Assembly: GCF_901709675.1 (NCBI RefSeq)
Contig: NC_051101.1
Location: 2,474,501 to 2,538,500, forward strand
DNA: 64,000 bases
Reading direction: 5' to 3'
From: Syngnathus acus
Lineage: Eukaryota; Chordata; Actinopteri; Syngnathiformes; Syngnathidae
Part shown: positions 35,690 through 49,501 of the stretch, in pieces
How positions within the stretch are numbered: position 1 is the first letter of the stretch
Layout: each line of letters starts with the position of its first letter
Translations under genes and position numbers: made by a program
The notes under the pieces: model-generated
What the model saw: the letters and a program-made list of their open reading frames with translations, nothing else
Told to the model about the DNA's origin: nothing
The model's database searches: none

Positions 35690-36000
35690 TCAATTGAATT
35701 TGTTCCAATTCTCCAATCTTGGCCCATTGAAATGAATGAAGATGCCATGGAACTGCTCCAACCTCCTGCCCAAAATATTTTTTCCTGTTGCTTGTTTTTT
35801 TTTGTTTTTTACTACTCTTGAATATTGTACATTATACAAACAAAGCCAAATGTAAACTTCAAATTAGCGTGTTAATTGAATCTCTTCCCACAAAATGTTC
35901 AATTAATTGTTTTCAATATAGAGGATAAAGACTCTATGCGTACTTTTCGCTTTTGTGTTTTGGCTTGAAAAATCACCACTATCAACGCTAACGCTAGCAA
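35690..36000. repeat. Dispersed repeat copy in the crabp2 3' UTR
   Basis: Starting about 30 bases after the crabp2 stop, this stretch resembles 46290-46500: both contain CCCATTGAAATGAAT and then, 150-200 bases on, a GGATAAAGA string. It lies before the first plausible poly(A) signal (36386), so it is probably transcribed as part of the mRNA. Similarity was judged by eye. Confidence 0.4.
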
Positions 36001-36385
36001 GTCAACGATATTTTTTATTCATGCTAATTCAAGCCTTAAGCGAGCAGTTTGTTTTTCAATTTGCTTGCTGTTGGATGGCAAACTTCTTAAGTGTGGTCGT
36101 TGATATTTGAAGGCTCGGATTCGCTCTCGTGTCTTTGCCTGCACTCTGACCATTTTTCCTGGCTCTTGTGAAAATGTTCCCCATTTGAAATACAGAAATA
36201 GTTGTATGACAGATGTGCGGCTTTTATTTGCTGCATATGCGTTTCCAATTGTCATCACCGATCTCTCGTCTGGTTTTTTTTTGCCCCCGGCTGACCTTTT
36301 CATTTGATATTTATTAGCATAGGTTACTTTATGTTCCACTTCTACCACATTCAATCCTATGAAGCAACGTTTCCGATGGGAGAAC

Positions 36386-36391
36386 AATAAA
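36386..36391 (+). terminator. crabp2 poly(A) signal
   Basis: AATAAA about 730 bases downstream of the crabp2 stop; no nearer canonical hexamer was seen on the plus strand. Confidence 0.45.
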
Positions 36392-36399
36392 TCAGCAAC

Positions 36400-39300
36400 T
36401 TTGACTTAATATTGAAGTGTTCGCAAAATCTGTGCAGATGGGACACAGGTCGCTATTTTGTTTTGGGTTTTGGCTCAGCTGTGCGCAACTCGAATAACTC
36501 GTCTGTGCTCCCGTTTACACTCTGTCAATCGTCTCGTTGCCACATTCCCTCAAAACCTCTCCTTTGGCGTGTTTCAGGGAGGCAAATATTTCCATTACTC
36601 CCCCCCCTCCACCCCCATCTGCCGTCTTCATACAGAGTAGCGCCCTCAAGACCCTGTCAAAGTACAGCGGTGCAGTTTCAGAGCTGGATGGAGTTGAGCT
36701 CAGGCAGTGGAACAAGCTAAACTATAAAACATCTCGCCATGATCTCATTGTGACAGAAAGAGGAGCAGAAGCAGCTAGTTTGGGAAGAAGGTGGAACTCA
36801 GCCAATGGAAGAAGCCACTGGTGAGCTTCTTGACTTGCGCATTGACAATAGTTGAAGTCACCCAAAATGTAAAACGAAAATCGTGCTAACCTTCATGCAC
36901 CCTGTGTTTGGACACAAAGCGCTGAAGACTCTTCAAAGAAAAAACAATCTTGAAAACATTGCTTGGACTCAGAAGCGTTTTTCTGGTGGTTTCACTTCAA
37001 TCCGTCAATGCCTCAGAAGGAATAGTTTTGGTCGTTGGAGCTTCCACTTCGGAAAACGTAACGGATCAAGTCAAGGTACTTTATTTGAATCCATGCCAAA
37101 ACGGATGAGAAAAGCTTTAGAGACGCAAGTAGGGAATCTCTCGGGCGTAGAAACAGAAGTCGGGTAAGCTTCTAAGGATTGGTGACCCCTTGTCCTTTTA
37201 AGTCCCCTTCTGAACACATCCAGATGGTTGAGAGCAGACTCTACTTCAACTTGGGAGCGAGTCGACGGCCAATTAGCTGACACCGTCTTGGATATTTACC
37301 GCCGGCGGCTTGTTGTCAAGCAGACAAAGCAAATTGTACTAACAACGACTTGCGAGCAACAACTGAGTGACAATGAACCCGCCAATGGGTTGCTTGGCAA
37401 CCGCCTTGTTGCCGAGCCATAAGCGCCTTTCTCTATCTTTATCGCTAAGTGACTTGATGGAAGTGGAAATCCCTTTTTGAGGGAACTCCTTGGTCAAGTG
37501 GTCAGTGAGCCGAGATTAGGCGGGCGTGGCGGCGGTGGCAGGAAATGCCGAGAGGATTACAAAGCACGGCCGATTGACAGCAGATGTGCTTAACGAGGAG
37601 AGGAGAGTAAAGCGGGCTGGGAAGAAAGATGGCCGCTTCGCTTAGACGTCTCATGACTTGAGAGCGGGTTGTTAGTCAGGAATTTAGTGATGCTAAAACA
37701 GCTTCTTGCAAACTATCTTACTTCTTTGCCCTCCAGCTGTGTGCAGTTAGTGTGACCCCAATAAAGCCCCCCCCCCACCACCCCCTTGTACCTCCTGCCC
37801 TAATAAAAGGGATAAATAACTAGCCCTCCCGAGCTGTTTATTACCCCCCAGGGCACTTAAAAGCAGCTGTCACGTCTCTCTTCAAAACGCCTTTCCTTAC
37901 ACCGGACACGCAAAGCTAAACAAAAACACACATGCACGCCCAAGCTCTTCACACGGATGACATCAAACGCTCGCGAGTGGACGATCGGCTCGTAAAACAA
38001 CTAAAAGGTGACCGGACGGCATGTTGCGCCACAACCTGGCAAAATTACACAAACACAGATTTGTGGGGAAGACAAATGTTTATCCATGGCATTAAGGTCG
38101 AGAGAAGAGCAACAAAGTTAGTTGTAGGTGCTCGGGAGGGGGCGGAGTCCAGCGCGGCAGAGGACTGCGGACACCTCCGTATACTTGAGGATGTGTCACA
38201 TGAGGCAAGGCTGATGTAATCATCAGCAATAATTTAACTGAAGCAATAATTGCAACACGGGTCAAATGCAATCTGGGAAAGAAGTGGGAGGGCACCTGAA
38301 GCAAGGCCCTGCGGGAACACACAGGAGCAACATGATGGGACGAGGAAGGGGGCGGGGCTCTTTTCTTTCTTCGCCAGTGCATGCATTCCCACTGACTGGA
38401 ATAATACAAACGGACACCATTATGAAAGCATCCAGAAGTCATCATATTACATACATATCGACTGTTTTTTGGAAAGGTCGTTTCCATTCATTTCAATGGA
38501 GAACGATGATCTGAGATGCAAATCTTTGAAGTCGCCTGCACAAATTGAACTCTTTTAATGTGTAAACACACGAGATAAGAAACTTGTTTTGACCTTAATA
38601 ATTACTAGCCTGCAGCCCCACTTAAGAAATACAGACCAAGCAGTGTCTGGGAAGAAACTAACTTCTTTACGAGGAAAAAAAACAAAACACAAAAGAGGAT
38701 CGGAGAGTTTGAGTCAACCCGAAGGAGGTGGAATGATGTTTTTGAAACTTCCTTACATGGTGACTCATCCGCTTTTGCATCAGCAGACCTCATCAACTGA
38801 GAGCAGCGTTTATCAAAAGCGGTACCGCTGCCCTGGTATGATCTCCCACTGCCGCCCCCTCCCCTCCCCCTTCTCGCATGAGACAATTCCCTTACAGTAG
38901 GCTTGTCTTGAACTCGTTCTCTGTAGCGATGACGAATGTCCCGATGATCGGTGTAATTAGCGACTCTGGAAGTGAGCGAGGACAGACGGGAGACGGAGAG
39001 AGAGACAACTCAGTTTCCACATTCACGGAGGTGACCTCATCCCGCCCCACCACGTTTGACGTTGGATTCCCGCTTCCATGAGCTCTAACATGCCCGCCCC
39101 GCCCCCGTCCTGTCCTTTCCTCTTTTGACTAATTCCAGATGACGAGAGCATCTGGTGCATAGCTGAGGTGCTCGCAGAAGTGGCCAAGCGTGGCTGGATG
39201 AAGCACACCTTGTAAAAGTGGAAACATCCAAACTAAAAGGCTGCTGCATATGTGTTTGTGTTGCACCTCGAGTCTGCAGAATCTGTAAGGTCTGGAAGGT

Positions 39301-41223
39301 TCTTCCAAGAAAACCTGGATTTGAGATGAATTGAAATGCATTTTGGAAAAGCACAATCGAGAAACAAAAGTTAGTGATTGGGGAAATGAGATAGTGCCCG
39401 TTGATGGACAACCTCCTCGTCTGTTAACACTTGACTGTCATCACCTTGTCTCGCGCACAAGCGCTCTGAGCGGATGATATGTAACACGCAGGTGTTGGAT
39501 GGTCTTTTACAGAAATCCGTCTCCGCCGCCAGGTCAGACGTTGATTTACGTTTGTATCAAAAATAAATATCCCACCGACGTGGCAACTCCCGCTGGCCAC
39601 TCAGCATTCCGTTTTATTTTGTTGACTACTCTCGTTTGTGGAAAACAGAAAGTGGCTCCCCTCTCCTCCGTCAAGCTCTTAAGACACACATTAGCGAGTT
39701 CATCCACCAAGTTGGCACAATTCCATAAGCAAGAAATTACGGGCAAGAAAAATGAGAACTCTGACATCAGGTGACTATCATGAGGCAAACGGGAAGAAAC
39801 GAGCCCAGGCCCATCTTACGAGTGAGCGAAAAAAGGAGAAATGGAGGCCAGCTGAGAACCAAGACAGGCTTAGAACAGCTGCAGCGTCCTCAAGTGGACA
39901 AAATGGCAGCTAATGGCCACAAGAAAAAACACCAGACCACCGCACGGTTACCACAGCAAACAAAACCACTCAGATGACTGAATTCATGAATTGGGAGAAC
40001 GACAAACCTTCTGACTAACTTGGATGTGAGACATCCCACAAAGTGAAAAAAAACCCTCCTCAATCTCTGCTGACTTGTAAGCGCCAATCCTCCATCGCCT
40101 TTTCAAGACAACATTTTTGTTCACGTCTCGTCGTGTGCCACCGTCGGCACGAAATGACCAATTCCTGAACATTAACTCTTGTGTGACGTCAAGATCAAAA
40201 TCAGCAAGCAAATCAATTGTTATCAAATTCATTGTGGAGGTATAAAAGCTAAATCACGGCCCACCACTGCAACCGTCCGAATACTTTTGGATCAAATCTT
40301 GGCCACGCAATACCGCTCATATCCGGCAGATGGCGAAAACGTCACATCCTATTTTTGTCAGCGACTGCAATTTTATCCGACTCGCGGAAAGTCAGCGGAT
40401 GGATGGTCGGAAGGATGGAAGGACGGAAGATTAGTGGATGGATATTTAGTGGCGAGATATTTAGTGGAGAGAGAAAGAAAATGAAAGCTAGATAATCTAG
40501 TTCCAAATTAGGGTTGCCGGGTTGTCCTCCCATTTTCAGTTTCCCAGGAGAAATATCACGAACCAAGTTTTTTTTTTTTTTTTACAACTACTGTATATTT
40601 AAGCAAGCCGCAAATGACGAAAGCATGGCAAACCAGTCTTCCAGCGAGAGGGGGAGAGAACGAGGGAGGGGAGGGTAGTGTAAGAGAGAGTGAGCCGTTG
40701 GGTCGAACTTGTTGAAAAAGAACAGACGCTGTGCACGCGCTGGATGCAAGGAGGGCATGATGAATGCGCGCTTTCATTGCCCCCGAAAGTGAAACGCAAC
40801 AGGTTAAACTCGGAACTGCAGCGCACACCGGGGGTTGCTTAGTTGTAGTGCACGTGCGCGCGCGCGTTCCCCACAAGCCAATCTGGGCAGGAGGAGCATG
40901 GCCCGGCGGACCTGTTGAGTGGCCGATCCGACGCACACTTGTGGATCGAGAGGCGCGCTCCAAAGGAACAACTGCCACTTCTCGCTTCGTCATGATTTAA
41001 TCATCACTGCCGCCTATTGGATACGACTTCAATACGGATCATTGCTGACACCCAACGCCGAACTGAAATCCCCGCCGAGATGCCACTGCAGCACCATTTC
41101 ATTGGAATCGACGCATCTCTGCACTGACGACACCACCGAAAGGGTTTGTTGTTTCTTCAACAAGCTAGGGAGACAAAAAAAAAAAAAAAAACTACATTGT
41201 GGGAGTCTGATTGGCCGTTCTAG
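36400..41223. other. Intergenic region between crabp2 and itga10; no gene seen
   Basis: Nearly 5 kb without a supported exon. There is a C-tract at 37770-37785, GGAT/GGAC simple repeats at 40400-40460, a T-run at 40567-40583 and a CG-alternating tract near 40855. The last 500 bases before the itga10 ATG are GC-rich and include an inverted CCAAT box (GATTGGCCG) at about 41209, so they probably hold its promoter. Confidence 0.5.
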
Positions 41224-44200
41224 ATGGAGCTGAGGGCATACCTGCTGTGCATCTTCCTTCTTAAAGGTAACGGCCAGCTTTCATTCATGTTTCTCTTCCA
41301 ATATGCGTATGGCTCATTTTCATTTAATTTCATCAGTCAAGAAGCGGTTAATCTCTTTACCGTTACGCAAAAGTGTTCTTAGTGGACTACCAAGTCAATA
41401 TCGATTGGTTTTGGTGTCTAAAACTTTGAATCATGAACCTTTTGAATACAGGACTATCTGAGTATGGTTGGTTCAGAGTGAAAAAAAATCAGGATGGCAT
41501 ATGATACTAGCATGAACTGTTTTTCTTGTATTTGTACTCTTTTACTGATCAAAATGACCTCAATACAATTGTACTTGGATTCCTGCGTATCTAATCGGAT
41601 GCGATTGTGATCAAGTGTTGCATTCATTGCTTCTGTTAGTGTTTTCTCAACCTGCGCTTTAAGTGTTCTCGCATGTGTGTCATACAGCAGCATGTAGGTG
41701 AGCAAGTATGCGTGTCATGTTAATGCTTTCAACAGAGCTGCCGTGATGCTCGCAGCAGCCGCGCTCTGTTTTCCTGTACGTGCGCGGCCATTCATAAATT
41801 CTGCTCGTTTTAATCGAGCTGACTTTTATTCCCACGCACGCCGAACCTCTTTCCACCCCCGTATCCCCGCGAGGGGGTGACGGATGAGAATGAAATGATC
41901 AAGATAATGGAGAGACAATCTGCGGTGGAAAGGGAAATCAAATCAAGGAATCCAACACCTCACTGGGCCTTCAGTTAAAAGGGAGAGGAGGGGAAGAAAG
42001 AGGCGAGCGCCATCGTTCAAGCCCCTCAACAAGCGGACTGCATCCCATACAGGCCATGTTTGAAAATGTCGTCAGCCATGAAAGCAGATCCCTTATTTTG
42101 GTGTTTCATCAAAATGCTCGCAAGCGTCCAAACACATTCACATGAAGCTCAACGCACGCAAGTAATTACACGCACTCAGACAGCCAGAGCTGAACGTGCG
42201 GTTAAGAATCTGGACACGCTTTGACTCGATAAATGTTTGCAGCCAGTCGTCATGGCGATGGGTGGTCAAGACAGGCTGCGGTACAATGTCATATATAAAC
42301 GGGAACGGGGGGGGGGTCTATAAGGCGTGGGGGGGGGGTCTTGTGGTCTGCAGACAAAAAAAGAGGCCATTTATGGTTTTGGAAGAGGAGGATCAAGGAG
42401 ACGAGAAGGAATCTTATTGTGGAGAGTCGGGCGTGGATGCATGCGGCCACAAGAAAAGAATCCAAGGCAATGACCTGTTCAAAAATAACCCAAAGGCCCA
42501 TAAAGGGAAGATTCGGCGCTGGCGTTCCGAAATCTCCGGAACATCTGCGTGGAATCAAGAAGGATGGCCGCGACCCGTCCAAGTCGCTCGAGGTTTGCCA
42601 CTTGGAAGCCCCGCTGGCTTCGTCAAACGCTGCTGGCTCGCAAACGCATTCGACTCAACGAGCAAGAAAAACAGCCCGGCGGCGGGTGAGCAAACGCGAC
42701 AAGAACGACACGCGTGCAGATGGAGCGTGGCCCCGTCTCCGGTTTCGTCCGCCTGGTTAGAATTTGCGGGCATACCGACGACTTTATTGGCATCGCTCTT
42801 TCGTGAGCTGCACAGTCAAATCAGTCGGGTCACGAATGGACCCAGTTGCTGCAAAACCGCAAGTGACGTCAGCTCACCAGACACTTCATTAGGTACAATT
42901 TAGCTCACATGCAAGACATGTACACTGGATAAAAAAAAGTCACGCATGTCAAATCCCTCATTGACGTATGCAAAAGAAAACCGAAGAGAATCCCGCTCCG
43001 ACGGACACCGTGAGATTCTAATGAAGAAGCCTGGCATGTTTTCAGGAGCGGGCCAGCCAGCCGACGAGCATCTTACCGCTCGCGACGGAATCAAAGGGCA
43101 GACTTATGCTGCCGTCAACAGGGCGCTCACTATTCTCCTCACTCCAACACGCCTTTCCTTCCTCACCTCTGGACTGAACTCCCTTTCAGCCCTGCTAGCT
43201 GTATGCCGCCGCTGTTTATTCATCCTTTTCACTGGCTCCCTCGTCCTCCCGGTTGCCAGTCCGTGTTCCCCAAAACCGAAACAAAAATATAGTATAGCGG
43301 GCTCTAGTCGGTGTTATTTTTCTTCTTGGAAATGACAGTTAAAGAGTGGCTGTATGTGATTCCTTGCGCGCATTGACAATTTAAAGACAAGTGCATCATC
43401 GTATGTAAATCAAGGAAAATTGGCAAAATCGCTTTGGTTCTTTTGAAATGCTCTCAACTAGGACAGCAGCCATCCAATATTTTTAGAATTGATTATTGGC
43501 TCAATAATTTGAGAGAATGTGCATCCCAACCTCCTTTGGTCAATATTGATGGGAGCTCTCTTGCTTGTGCTCAATTCTGCAGGCTGGTGCCAGTGCTTCA
43601 ACATTGACGTGACGCATCCGCGGATCTTCGGCGGTCCGGATGATGCCCTTTTCGGCTTCTCTGTGTTGCAGCACGAAGCGGAGGGAGAGAAATCGTGAGT
43701 TTGCCGAGCTAGGCCGTAGCGCGCTGCTTTTTTGCCGCTAACTGACCTTGAGAATGGTTACCGTGCAGAATGCTGGTGGGCGCTCCTTGGGACGGGCTGC
43801 CCGGCAACAGGAAAGGAGACGTCTACAAATGCAGCGTGACGGAGGAGAGCAACTCCAACTGCAGCAAGTTGGATTTAGGTGAGAGCCAACATCGTCCGGG
43901 TGAAGGTCCAGAACCGTCGGTCTGAGCTGTCGTTTGCATCCGTCACAGGTGATGCGGCCTTTCGGAATATTTCAAAAAACTTAAAAAACTCTCACCTGGG
44001 AATGACTCTCACGCCGGACTCACCCGACGGCCTCTTGGTACGTGCCTCCGACTCAGTTTTGAAAGCATCTACCCCGCTTCTTCTTTGAATAATATTGAGA
44101 AAGAGCAAGAGATAAACATTACAAATTGAACCTACACGTTGCCACTTGTATGCACAAATAGCAGGACTGAAGAGGATTTCACTTCTTCATCTTCAGAAAT

Positions 44201-47200
44201 ACTCAACTTGCTGTTTTTAATCTTTTTTCAAATTTACACAGCCAGACAAAATAGTCTTTCACCATCTAGTGGTCAACAGTGGAATTACATAAAATAAATG
44301 TGAAGAAGGACAAAATAGTTCCTGAATAAACGGGGCTCAAAATCCATGAACTGGATCTGGCAGCTCTCCGAGGTCCAACTCCAAAAGCGTGCGGGCGTGT
44401 AATTTGGACTCTTGCCGGGTTTGACTCAGCATGTGGCGTTTTGTGCCTTCAGTTAATCCGGCATGTCTTCGCACGTCTCGGAGCTGGCTCGTTTATTGTT
44501 AAGCTGTCGGGCGCAGTCGCCACTTGAATGTGTGTGCGTGTTTTTCTTGAGGCCGGCGGTCAGGTCTATAACGGGCCGGGAATGCGTCTCCGGACTTTTG
44601 TTAATAAAAGACGAACAAAAAGCCAACGCACCTCTGTTGATTTTCGTTTCCATCTCCGAAGGATCCACTTTCTGTAATAAGAGGGCAAAATATAGGACAG
44701 GATGTTTCTCCACCCCCTCTTTTGACGTGAGCGCCAGCAGCGTAGTGCTTCTCCCTCACTCTCAGCTCAATTAGATCCAAATTGCCTGACTGGTCTGGTG
44801 TTCTGGTGCTGCCAAGATGACAACAATGCTCACCCCCCACCACCACCACCACTTTCTCCGTCTCCCCGTTCTGTCCCCCAAACCGCATATTGTAATTTTT
44901 CCATGACCAACTGCCTCTCTTGCCTGCTTTTACTCACTGCCTGCCCTTATTTAGTCACTTTTTTCGCGAAACACCACGTTCAACCCAAGCAAATCAGCAC
45001 GGGATAGCTTAGCGCAGAAATCCACCGGTCCAGACCGATGTCTTGCCGGACCCACTTGTATTATTGACATGGTTACATTATTATTGGATATGAATGTATC
45101 AGCGGTGCCTCGAGATCCGAGTGTAATTTGTTGGGCGACCGCACTTTTTTGGCAGGCATGCGCGCCACTGTGGTCTCAGGAGTGCGGCACGTCTATGTTC
45201 AGCACGGGCATCTGCGCATCCGTTGGAGACGACCTCCAGCCGCGAGAGATCATCGCTCCGACGGCGCGACGTAATCGCAAACACACGGGCACGTAACATT
45301 GAGAAAGACGCAGGCAGCCGTATGTCTCGTTCTCGCAGGGTGCACGACGTACATGGACATTGTGATCGTGCTGGACGGCTCCAACAGCATCTACCCCTGG
45401 TTTGAGGTGCAGAGCTTCCTCAGCAACATCCTCAGCAAGTTCCACATCAGCCCGGACCAAATGCAGGTAAGGTTGTTGGTTGAACAGACTTCAGATAAGA
45501 GCCCTCTACACAAGCAACAAGTCACCCAACAACAATCAAGAGTTCAGCAACTAACAAAGATTTGATCCAAAATAACCTCCAAGATGCTTAAAGACGCTCC
45601 AGATTAAAGTTTGCTCTCAAACTAAACGTTAAACAAAGAGAATGACACTTTGTGTATTTCAAACAAACGCACAATGTTGTTTTTATGACGGCCCTCTAGC
45701 TTCACGCTAACATGAATGGAAAATGCCATTGACCTACTAACATGATTTTTGGATATTTGAATGCAGATGGTGGCCCAACACTGGTCAGATAATTGAGTAA
45801 AACAGTACTCAGGCATATATTCTTTATCCACGTCCAAAAATGAGTCTTATTACAGCAGCCTGCTGAGTTGTAGAAGTCTTCTGCATGAGGCTCTTTGTTG
45901 GTTTTATTTGAACCCTGGGCAACAGAAAAGTGGCGGACAAGCTTCTTGGGCCAAAGCATGCACAAGAACAGAAAAGGAAGTCGGTCCATGCGGATTGCTG
46001 CTGTGACATCAAGGGGCATTTGGAGGCCAACTCAACGCGCAGGGGAGGGAGAGGGGGGAGGAAGGTTGGTTTGGGTTGTAAGAGAAACAGGCAATGTGGG
46101 GTGAAAAGGAAATTCCTCTGGTTTCCCATTGAAGTCCAAGATTCCAACAACTCGCTGTTTGCTTTAGGTGGGGGGGGGGGGGGGCGCTTGTGGTTTTCTT
46201 TATGACTTCTCGCTTATATTTTCGTCGACTACGACTACAGTGGTGCCTTGAGATACGACTTGGATCGGTTGTGTGAATGCTCGCTCTTCTCAAATCATCT
46301 TTCCCATTGAAATGAATAGCAATGCTGTTAAGCAGTCTCAGCCTTCTCCCCCAAAACAACAAAAACGGTTGTAATGTGTATTCTGGCAAGGGAAAAAACA
46401 ACTTTAATGGCAGTCATGTGCAATTCCTCTCAGCTCATCAGTACAACACTAATATAAGTGGCTCGATACAGGGGATAAAGAATATATGACTAAGTACATT
46501 GTCTGTCTACATGTGTTGCCATATGTCTTCAATCAATTGCTTATTGGTTTAAAGCATCGCAAGATAGATGCTATGTAGCGTTAGCATTAAGATAGCAGAC
46601 CGAAAGGCTAAGCTATGTGGTTGTTTCAAATTCACAGGCTTCTCTTTGTTTTTGATTATTGTTTAGTGTGTCTAAACTAACTGTGAGCTGCTACGTTTGG
46701 TTTCTCTCGCGTGGAGGTGGGAATCCTGCAGTACGGCGAGGTGGCGGTCCACGAGTGGTCGCTGAGAGACTACCAGAGCACACCGGAGGTGGTGGAGGCC
46801 GCCAAGAACATCAGCCGCCAGGAGGGACGGGAGACGCGCACGGCTTACGCCATCAACATGGCATGGTAGGCCTCATCTACCACCACCAGTACCACTTTGG
46901 GCTCTTTCCGAATCATTTGGTGGTCTAGAGTCTTACTTAAGTCAGAATTTAGTAAGTGTGCGCAGTCACGGCCAAACAAGCATGTTGAGTCGATGCGAGC
47001 AGCAGACATGTAAGCAGCTGCACGCTCTCGGGTTTTCCTGAAAGATGGAATATTTCTGCCGTGAAGACAAACCCAGACGTGTTATTAATATTGGGCAAGG
47101 AACCATATTTGGTAACTTTAGAACGTGCTCAAATGGGACCCTCAACACCTCAAAAACAGAACCGTCTGATGTTTTCTGCCAAACAATGAATGAAGACAAA

Positions 47201-49442
47201 TTATAGTCATAAAATCATATCCGATATTAAATACATGCTAGCTGGATGTGGTATTTAGTAATGTTCCATTTACTATTTATAACAGATATATAAATAAATA
47301 TAAAATATATAATTGTGTAAATAAAATAAAAAAATTATATAAAATATATATTATAAAATGTATATATTATAAAAAAATGAAATAAAACATTTAGTGGACT
47401 TGCACTTCCCCCAAAAAGTTGAGCTCAAATATTGAGTTGGAAAGATGCGCATGTTTTTAGATGATCGTGCATGTGTAAGATTTCATTTTGCTTGACCTGA
47501 ACTGAATAGAGGCTTTGCAGCTGACGTCATCAAGCTACCCACATTAGCTTGGCGGCCATCATGGCGGTCAACTTTTCAGTGCCGGTCAACGACTCACACA
47601 CGCTTTCTTGTTATATCTGCTGCTATTTGAGCTTAAAAATGCCGGATACCTGCTGTGCTGTTGGATGTAGCAATAGACGAGGCGATAAACCCAATCTTAG
47701 CTTCTATAGATTTCCGGCGAACATGAAAAAACGTGATAAATGGATCGCGGATATTCGTCGTGAACGATGGAAACCTACGATTTACACAAGGATATGCAAT
47801 GAGGACTTCATATCAGGTATGTAAACAAACTATTCACCCCTGATTTGTTTCACAAAATGTGAAATAATACAATATGGGATGATACAAATATGATTGTTGA
47901 AAATGCTGGGTGCATTTTTAGAAAGGCAGCAAGAGCAGCAAGGCAGGGAATGGGATGATTTCTTCAGTTCACCCCCCCGTTTTTATTTTGTGTTTATTTT
48001 TTCATGATGCTTGAAAACGTTATCAATGTAAATATTGAATTATATTTATTGGTTAAGTTTTCAAGCCAATCAGATGTGGCATCATGCAAAAATAAACAAA
48101 TAATAAAAATGGTAGCAACTTGAACAGACAGGTACAGTATCTGAATGATTTCACTCTATTCAGTTTTTTAATATGTCAAGTTATGAAATGCCATTACAAA
48201 ACAAATCGACGAGGTAATTATAAATATCTGGATATGAGCGTTCAGGCAGGTCGGCTGTTGCAAAATGCTCGGGCGATTTTAGCATGCTTCTCGGTAAAAG
48301 GTACGGATCCGTTGTGCCAACAAGGTTCAACTTCTCTCTGTGACGATTCTTGGAGTCTTCATCCAAATGCCTAACTTCGTTGGATAGCAAATCAGCCATA
48401 ATTCGGAAGAAATCGGTGAAAACGTAGCGCAGAAATCAGACAATCCATACAAACACGTAGGAACGAGCTGACTAGTTGACCGCCAAGATGGCGGCATAAC
48501 ACAAAATCACGTGATAAAACCACGTGACTGCAAAGCCTCTATTCAAGGATTTTCCCAACAAGGTGTTACAAATGAAGATAAGTTTTAAAAAGAGGATGTA
48601 GGGAAAAGCTCGCTCTCATGAAATCTGATATACACTGACAATATATTCGCAACATGCCGGCTCCTTTAATTTGCTCCAGATCACCCTCGGAAAGAAATAT
48701 GCCAAAAAGGGGGCGGGGCCTGATGGCCCGCGAAGCCAGGCCTAAAGAAACAGCTTGCTATAGGCGAAAAACCACAAAGTCTTGAAACTAACCCTGTTTT
48801 TTTTCCTCTCTATTCCAAATCAAATTCCTGCTTTACTGGAGTCGTACATGCGCACACTCCCTCGCGCACGCAGCTAATTGGAGAGTTCCTGTTTTGTGCT
48901 CCATTTCAAATGCAACATTTGAAGAGGCGGCGAAACACTGCAGTGCAAATGTTTCAAAATGTTCTTTCTGCACTTTTTCTATTGGGGGGGGGGGCACTCG
49001 TGGATGAGCGAAGGGACCCTGGTGGAGGGAAAGCCGCCAACGGCTCCGTTGTGGTTCAGTTTTTGAAAACCGCCTCAATTGGACTCAATGAGCTTCTGCT
49101 TTCCAAGACTCCAAATTGTCCTTCGCTGCAGAGATGAGATACTATCTCGCCGCTCTATTTCGTTTACACACACCTTGTTGTTGTCATAGCGATGAGCGAC
49201 GGGACATTAGTTTAAAACAATCGGGCCAGCCATGTGAGCGTCTAGCCTCCGATGTTGCCTTTGCCTGACATGCACGCGTACACAGTGGTCGGTGACAGCT
49301 GGGCGAGCGGGCGGAGTTGGCACGAGGGTAAGAAAACACTGGTGGGCGGCCGGCTGCTGGCTCAGTGTGGCCGCAGGTGAGGCGGCGCCTGCTCGGCTAG
49401 GCTGCACTCCGCAGCTGTCAAAACACGCACGGCCACGCATGG

Positions 49443-49501
<59 letters not shown>

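Larger units (their letters stand above)
47503..48545. mobile_element. Internally deleted THAP-type DNA transposon (ISL2EU-like) in itga10 intron 7
   Basis: Perfect 18-bp inverted ends, TGAATAGAGGCTTTGCAG, lie at 47503-47520 and 48528-48545. A second inverted pair lies inside (GCCATCATGGCGGTCAAC near 47554 against GTTGACCGCCAAGATGGCGG near 48474). The left half starts a THAP-domain protein on the plus strand; the right half starts a second protein on the minus strand. Two convergent genes, one with THAP, is the plan I recall for ISL2EU elements (THAP transposase plus YqaJ nuclease). Only the first parts of each remain, so the middle was lost. A target-site duplication is not evident. Confidence 0.75.

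Noticed and set aside
42196-42903. 235-codon open frame in itga10 intron 1
   Set aside because: No recognisable domain, low-complexity Gly/Lys-rich start, and wholly inside a well-supported intron.
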